From positions 1 to 9,599 of the forward strand of contig JAFUWP010000403.1 of NCBI GenBank assembly GCA_017483405.1: a stretch of DNA of 9,599 nt. The letters run 5' to 3'. The translations under genes were made by a program, and so were the position numbers. Shown here piece after piece: positions 6,230 through 9,599 of the stretch (positions within the stretch are counted from its first letter, which is position 1; each line of letters starts with the position of its first letter). The DNA comes from Oscillospiraceae bacterium (GTDB lineage Bacteria > Bacillota > Clostridia > Oscillospirales > Ruminococcaceae). The notes under the pieces were generated by a model. It ran no database searches. It saw only the letters and a list, made by a program, of their open reading frames with translations, and was not told where the DNA came from.

Positions 6230-6258
6230 ATCATACAACAAAAAGAAATTTTTGTCAA
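6230..6258 (-). promoter_or_regulatory. Sigma-A promoter of the sugar transferase gene
   Basis: On the minus strand, TTGACA (6258-6253) and TATGAT (6235-6230) are 17 bp apart, one mismatch from consensus. Predicted start is near 6223, with a leader of about 40 nt. It diverges from the nadA promoter, with 30 bp between the two -35 boxes. Confidence 0.85.
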
Positions 6259-6261
6259 TTG

Positions 6262-6276
6262 CCGGAATCATTCCGG
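6262..6276. repeat. Inverted repeat between the divergent promoters
   Basis: CCGGAAT and ATTCCGG form a perfect 7-bp inverted repeat around a single C, lying between the two divergent -35 boxes. It is placed where one regulator could affect both promoters. CCGGAA is a very common word throughout this window, so chance is a real alternative. Confidence 0.45.
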
Positions 6277-6288
6277 AGAAAATTTTTC

Positions 6289-6317
6289 TTGACATCTATG
6301 TGAATCTGTAGTAAAAT
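6289..6317 (+). promoter_or_regulatory. Sigma-A promoter of nadA-mnmA
   Basis: TTGACA (6289-6294) and TAAAAT (6312-6317) are 17 bp apart, one mismatch from consensus. Transcription should start near 6324-6325, leaving a leader of about 48 nt. Confidence 0.87.
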
Positions 6318-6324
6318 AAAATAT

Positions 6325-6339
6325 ATAGTGTTTCACTAT
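6325..6339 (+). promoter_or_regulatory. Candidate operator at the nadA transcription start
   Basis: ATAGTG and CACTAT form a perfect 6-bp inverted repeat around TTT, starting 8 bases after the -10 box and covering the predicted first transcribed bases. This is a standard position for a repressor site, and nadA is commonly repressed by NAD- or niacin-sensing regulators. The responsible protein is not in the window and I cannot assign it. Confidence 0.5.
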
Positions 6340-6356
6340 GTATTTCTGAAAAAAAT

Positions 6357-6364
6357 AAAGGCGG
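6357..6364 (+). promoter_or_regulatory. Ribosome binding site deciding the nadA start
   Basis: AAAGGCGG lies eight bases before the ATG at 6373. It excludes the in-frame GTG at 6328, which falls at the transcription start inside the operator palindrome. Confidence 0.85.
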
Positions 6365-6372
6365 TTAAGACT

Positions 6373-7290
6373 ATGAATGTATATGATATGCAGCAGAAAA
6401 TTCTTCAGCTCAAAAAGGAAAAGGATGTCTGTATTCTCGCGCACAGCTATGTGGCAAGAGAAATCAGCGAAATTGCCGATTTTACCGGCGATTCCTACGG
6501 CCTGAGCGTTCAGGCGGCCAAAGTCCCGAATCAGACCGTTCTGATGTGCGGTGTCCGGTTTATGGCCGAAACCTGCAAAATCCTCTCCCCAGAAAAGCGA
6601 GTTCTGCTCTCGAATCCGCTTGCCGGCGGTCCTATGGCCGAACAGATGGATAAAGATATGATTTCCCAAGTCAAGGAAATGTATCCGGATTATCTCGTCA
6701 TGGCTTATGTCAATACTACAGCGGAACTCAAAACCATTGCGGATGTCTGTGTGACATCTTCTTCCGCGGTGCAGATTGCGAAAGCTGTCGAAAGCGATAA
6801 GATTTTATTTATTCCTGACTGCAATCTCGGCGCATTTGTCGCCAAGCAAGTTCCCGAAAAGACATTCAAATTATTGCAGGGCGGATGCCCCATTCATGCG
6901 GCAGTCAAGCCCGAAGCAGTCAAGCAGATGAAGGCACTCCATCCCGAAGCCTTAGTTCTGGTGCATCCGGAATGTGTTCCGGCAGTCACCGAACAGGCCG
7001 ATTATGTCGGCTCTACGACCGGAATCATGGCTTATGCAAAGAAATCCGATGCCAAAGAATTCATCATCGGCACGGAAATCAGCATTGCAGAACATTTACA
7101 GTATGACTGCCCTGATAAGATGTTCTATCCGCTGACGAAACACCTCATCTGCCCGAACATGAAATCCACAACTCTCGTAGATGTCTACAGAAATCTGACA
7201 GGCGAATTCGGCGAAGAAATCCAGCTCGATGATGAAACCATCCGTCTCGCCAGAAGATGCATCGACAATATGATTAGATTAGGCGGTTGA
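6373..7290 (+). CDS. nadA: Quinolinate synthase A
   Basis: Condenses iminoaspartate with dihydroxyacetone phosphate to quinolinate, the precursor of NAD; a cytoplasmic [4Fe-4S] enzyme. The 305 residues align with NadA along their whole length: ILAHSYVAREISEIADFTGDS (21-41), GVRFMAETCKILSPEK (60-75), YVNTTAELK (112-120), TSSSAVQIAK (128-137), PDCNLGAFVAKQ (148-159), HPECVPAVTEQADYVGSTTGI (198-218) and IGTEI (232-236). Cluster cysteines are expected at three places. The second (C172 in GGCPIH) and third (C260 in ICPNM) are present. The first, normally in a G-C-P-M-A or T-C-P-M-A context, is Gly86 here (AGGPMAEQM, codon GGT at 6628-6630). Nearby Cys59 and Cys68 might substitute, but this is unproven. 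nadB and nadC are not in the window. mnmA follows after four bases and is co-transcribed. Confidence in the family is high; activity is uncertain. Confidence 0.95.
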   Translation: MNVYDMQQKILQLKKEKDVCILAHSYVAREISEIADFTGDSYGLSVQAAKVPNQTVLMCGVRFMAETCKILSPEKRVLLSNPLAGGPMAEQMDKDMISQVKEMYPDYLVMAYVNTTAELKTIADVCVTSSSAVQIAKAVESDKILFIPDCNLGAFVAKQVPEKTFKLLQGGCPIHAAVKPEAVKQMKALHPEALVLVHPECVPAVTEQADYVGSTTGIMAYAKKSDAKEFIIGTEISIAEHLQYDCPDKMFYPLTKHLICPNMKSTTLVDVYRNLTGEFGEEIQLDDETIRLARRCIDNMIRLGG

Positions 7291-7294
7291 TGCT

Positions 7295-8368
7295 ATGAGT
7301 CAGAAAGCGATGATTGCCATGAGCGGCGGTGTGGACAGTTCTGCGGCCGCTCTGCTGATGCTCGAAGCCGGTTATGAGTGTATCGGCGTGACAATGCAGT
7401 TATTCCATAACGAAGATGCAGGCATTCCAAGAGAAAAATCCTGCTGTTCGCTCAGTGATGTCATGGATGCAAAATTAGTTTCCAGCAAGCTGGGGATGCT
7501 GCATTATGTATTCAATTTTTCGGATAAGTTCCGCGAAACTGTCATGACAAGATTTTCTCAGAGTTACGAAAAAGGCGCAACACCGAACCCTTGTATCGAC
7601 TGCAACAGATTCCTCAAATTCGATGCGATGGTACAGCGTATGCATGAGATGAATTTTGATTATGTCGTTACCGGACACTACGCAAGAACCGAATTCGATG
7701 AAGTTTCCGGCAGGTATCTGCTGAAAAAGGGCATCGATGAAACCAAAGACCAGAGCTATGTATTATATTCGCTCACGCAGGAACAGTTAAAGCATATCCG
7801 GTTTCCGCTGGGAACGTATCACAAGACCGAAATCCGCGCGATTGCCGAAAAAGCCGGATTCGTGAACGCGCACAAAAAAGACAGTCAGGATATTTGCTTT
7901 GTTCCTGATGGTGATTATGCTGGTTTTCTGGAGCGTTTCACGGGGAAAACCTATCCGGCAGGTGATTTTGTCGATACTTCCGGTAATATTCTGGGTCAGC
8001 ACAAAGGAATTATTCACTATACAGTCGGTCAGCGGAAAGGCTTAGGCATTGCCGCGAAATATCCGCTCTATGTGCAGGAAATCCGTACAGATACCAATCA
8101 GGTGATTTTAGGCAAAAATGAAGAATTATTTTCTAATTCGCTGACTGCGGATGATGTCAATCTGATTTCTGTCGATAATCTCACAGAGCCTTTGGAATGT
8201 TCTGCTAAAATCCGGTACAGGCATCCGGAACAGCCCTGCACGGCATGGCAGACGGCGGACGGCATCCTGCATGTCAAGTTCGATGAACCGCAGAGAGCTA
8301 TCACAAGAGGACAGGCCGTTGTGCTATATCAGGGCGATAATGTTGTCGGCGGAGGAACAATCCGATAA
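7295..8368 (+). CDS. mnmA: tRNA-specific 2-thiouridylase MnmA
   Basis: Adds sulfur to C2 of the wobble uridine (U34) of tRNA-Lys, -Glu and -Gln, using ATP and persulfide sulfur from a cysteine desulfurase, in the cytoplasm. The 357 residues match family length. The N-terminal PP-loop ATPase motif is SGGVDSS (10-16). The catalytic cysteines are Cys103 in NPCIDCNRFLKFD and Cys201 in DSQDICFVPDGDY. The central domain carries HYTVGQRKGLGI (241-252), and the C-terminal beta barrel ends with RGQAVVLYQGDNVVGGGTIR. It starts four bases after the nadA stop; AGGCGG (7281-7286), in the last codons of nadA, is its ribosome site, so translation is coupled. A bidirectional terminator follows 5 bases after the stop. 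All key residues are intact. Confidence 0.97.
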   Translation: MSQKAMIAMSGGVDSSAAALLMLEAGYECIGVTMQLFHNEDAGIPREKSCCSLSDVMDAKLVSSKLGMLHYVFNFSDKFRETVMTRFSQSYEKGATPNPCIDCNRFLKFDAMVQRMHEMNFDYVVTGHYARTEFDEVSGRYLLKKGIDETKDQSYVLYSLTQEQLKHIRFPLGTYHKTEIRAIAEKAGFVNAHKKDSQDICFVPDGDYAGFLERFTGKTYPAGDFVDTSGNILGQHKGIIHYTVGQRKGLGIAAKYPLYVQEIRTDTNQVILGKNEELFSNSLTADDVNLISVDNLTEPLECSAKIRYRHPEQPCTAWQTADGILHVKFDEPQRAITRGQAVVLYQGDNVVGGGTIR

Positions 8369-8372
8369 AATC

Positions 8373-8402
8373 AAAAACCGGAGTGAAATCCACTCCGGTT
8401 TT
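8373..8402. terminator. Bidirectional Rho-independent terminator between mnmA and the CmpB-family gene
   Basis: AAAACCGGAGTG (8374-8385) pairs perfectly with CACTCCGGTTTT (8391-8402) over 12 bp, with a 5-base loop. Both flanks provide a T-run for the respective strand (8399-8402 for plus; 8377-8373 for minus). It serves the convergent nadA-mnmA and aroC-CmpB units. Confidence 0.93.
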
Positions 8403-8404
8403 AT

Positions 8405-9163
8405 TCAGTCTTTATGATGCACGTTAAGATGTAGTTTTTCTTTGAATTTTTCCTTATCGAAGTGCAAAGTGTGATAACGCTCCAGCATTTCGCTCATGGG
8501 GGTTCCGGTGTGCAGAGAAAGCAGAAAGTTCGGCTTTTTGGTTTTATGTTCGGAAAGATGCTGATAAATATCTTCACGCAGTTCCTCCAGCCGGATGATA
8601 ATTTCATGTTCCTCGGCGAACAGCCGGAGTTTCCGCATCAGCTGGATGGAATAAGCCAAATCAATCACGAAAATACCATAGAAAAAGCCAATCCCGAACG
8701 AAAATGCCAAGTTCTGCGCCAGCCATGCCAGAGCCGATAAAATATGCGGATGGACAAAGAAATAATAAATCGCACTCAAAAGCATCCAGAAAAATGAATA
8801 TAACGGACATATCATGCCCTGAATGTTTCCCCAGCGGTCGGTATAATCCCAGAGCCGGATTTTTGTCACTTTCAGGCTGATGACACCGACAAAGTATTCC
8901 AGACAGGTGATAGCTATCGCCATGATGATGAATAATAACAGCTTCCGGATGCCGAGCAGTTCCGAAGGCATAGCATCTTCAATCTGCGCCAGCAGATACA
9001 GCATGCAAAGGCTCATGCCGTACAGAGGCAGGCAAGGGCCTGTCAGGAATCCAGGGTTAACCCAGTGTTTCTGCGAAACGAATCGTCTGTAGATGACCTC
9101 AATGCCCCAGCCTATCATACTGCCGATGGCAAACAGAAATGTCAGAATCAGAAAATAACTCAT
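8405..9163 (-). CDS. CmpB-family (PF06541-type, putative ABC transporter permease) membrane protein
   Basis: A 252-residue membrane protein with about five hydrophobic segments (4-24, 42-60, 73-97, 117-137, 141-170) and a soluble basic/acidic helical tail (175-252). Two conserved loops mark the family often labelled putative ABC-transporter type IV or CmpB: GWGIEVIYRR...WVNPGFLTGPCLPLYG (18-49) and LEYFVG...LWDYTDRWGNIQGMICPLYSFFW (88-126). The biochemical role of this family is not established, and no ATPase lies beside it here. Its ATG overlaps the TGA of aroC as ATGA, so translation is coupled to aroC even though the ribosome site is weak (GGACGGACTGG). The tail after residue 210 is histidine- and lysine-rich (LHTGTPMSEMLERYHTLHF, ending VHHKD). 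Confidence 0.88.
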   Translation of the reverse strand: MSYFLILTFLFAIGSMIGWGIEVIYRRFVSQKHWVNPGFLTGPCLPLYGMSLCMLYLLAQIEDAMPSELLGIRKLLLFIIMAIAITCLEYFVGVISLKVTKIRLWDYTDRWGNIQGMICPLYSFFWMLLSAIYYFFVHPHILSALAWLAQNLAFSFGIGFFYGIFVIDLAYSIQLMRKLRLFAEEHEIIIRLEELREDIYQHLSEHKTKKPNFLLSLHTGTPMSEMLERYHTLHFDKEKFKEKLHLNVHHKD

Positions 9164-9599
9164 GCCAGCCAGTCCGTCCCGAATCTTCCGGCGAGGATGT
9201 CACAGAGGACTAATGCGGTAATGCTGTCCACCACGACACGCGCCCGATGAATGATAGCAGGGTCATGTCTGCCCTTGATTTCGAGTACGGCATTTTCATT
9301 TTTGAAGAAATCAACCGTATTCTGCGCCTGATAAATCGAAGGAGTCGGCTTGACGGCGCACTGAAACAGAATCGGCATACCGTTGGTGATTCCGCCGTTG
9401 ATGCCGGCATTGTGATTGGTTTCAGTGATGACGGAATCATTCTGCATCCGGAAGGGGTCATTATATTCACTTCCGAAGCCGTTGACCATATCGAAGGCAT
9501 TTCCGAACTGAACGCCTTTCACGGCCGGAATGCTGAACAGTGCATGTGAGAGAAGGCCTTCCACGGTATCGAACCACGGTTCGCCGATGCCGGCAGGCA
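9160..9599 (-). CDS. aroC: Chorismate synthase (C-terminal part, cut by window edge)
   Basis: Converts 5-enolpyruvylshikimate-3-phosphate to chorismate with reduced FMN, the last step of the common aromatic pathway; cytoplasmic. About 145 C-terminal residues are visible; the 5' end lies outside the right edge. Conserved stretches are PAGIGEPWFDTVEGLL, then AVKGVQFGNAF, GSEYNDPF, TNHNAGINGGITNGMPI (substrate and flavin region) and the signature GRHDPAIIHRARVVVDSITALVLCDIL near the end. The protein reads without interruption to a TGA that overlaps the start of the CmpB-family gene by four bases, so the two form an operon. Confidence 0.97.
   Translation of the reverse strand, partial: PAGIGEPWFDTVEGLLSHALFSIPAVKGVQFGNAFDMVNGFGSEYNDPFRMQNDSVITETNHNAGINGGITNGMPILFQCAVKPTPSIYQAQNTVDFFKNENAVLEIKGRHDPAIIHRARVVVDSITALVLCDILAGRFGTDWLA

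Noticed and set aside
6328..6372. GTG start for nadA 15 codons upstream of the chosen ATG
   Set aside because: It coincides with the predicted transcription start and operator palindrome and has no ribosome site; AAAGGCGG fits the ATG at 6373.
6268..6669. 133-codon minus-strand open frame overlapping the nadA start and the divergent promoter region
   Set aside because: It is antisense to the conserved N-terminal NadA sequence, has no ribosome site and shows no recognisable domain.
9210..9549. Other-frame open frames (96 and 100 codons) over the aroC region
   Set aside because: The aroC frame carries the conserved GRHDP and TNHNAGINGG motifs; the others are shadows.

Overview
The window looks like chromosomal sequence from a low-to-moderate GC member of the Bacillota, most likely a Ruminococcus/Oscillospiraceae-type gut anaerobe. 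This rests on a YtrA-type GntR regulator paired with an ABC ATPase, a BspA-type leucine-rich-repeat protein, a CmpB-family (PF06541-type) membrane protein, strong purine-rich Shine-Dalgarno sites, and near-perfect sigma-A promoters with 17-bp spacers. The genus is an inference. I see no insertion sequences, CRISPR array, tRNA or rRNA, and no stretch over 300 bases without a gene.

Layout. Minus strand, 1-563: the start of an ABC transporter ATPase cut by the window edge, preceded by a ytrA-like repressor with a consensus promoter overlaid by an inverted-repeat operator. Minus strand, 695-4723: four genes transcribed in the order BspA-like LRR protein, patatin-like lipase, serine O-acetyltransferase, and an unrecognised protein with one membrane segment. 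The set starts at a consensus promoter (4760-4788), has a second consensus promoter in front of the acetyltransferase (2269-2297), and ends at a strong terminator (672-707). Minus strand, 4809-6182: an initiating polyprenyl-phosphate sugar-1-phosphate transferase with its own promoter and terminator. Plus strand, 6373-8368: nadA and mnmA, four bases apart, driven by a promoter divergent from the sugar transferase promoter and closed by a bidirectional terminator. Minus strand, 8405-9599: the 3' part of aroC, overlapping by four bases with a CmpB-family membrane protein.

Functionally this is mostly housekeeping and cell-envelope metabolism: NAD precursor synthesis, tRNA thiolation, the first committed step of cysteine synthesis, the last step to chorismate, priming of a surface glycan, and an envelope-stress-type transporter switch. 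The points most worth a second look are: NadA lacks one of the three canonical cysteine ligands of its [4Fe-4S] cluster (Gly86); the ytrA promoter carries an operator matching the known Bacillus YtrA site; a perfect small palindrome covers the nadA transcription start; two terminator hairpins contain the stop codon of the gene they terminate; and an unrecognised CxxC-containing membrane protein is translated together with serine acetyltransferase.
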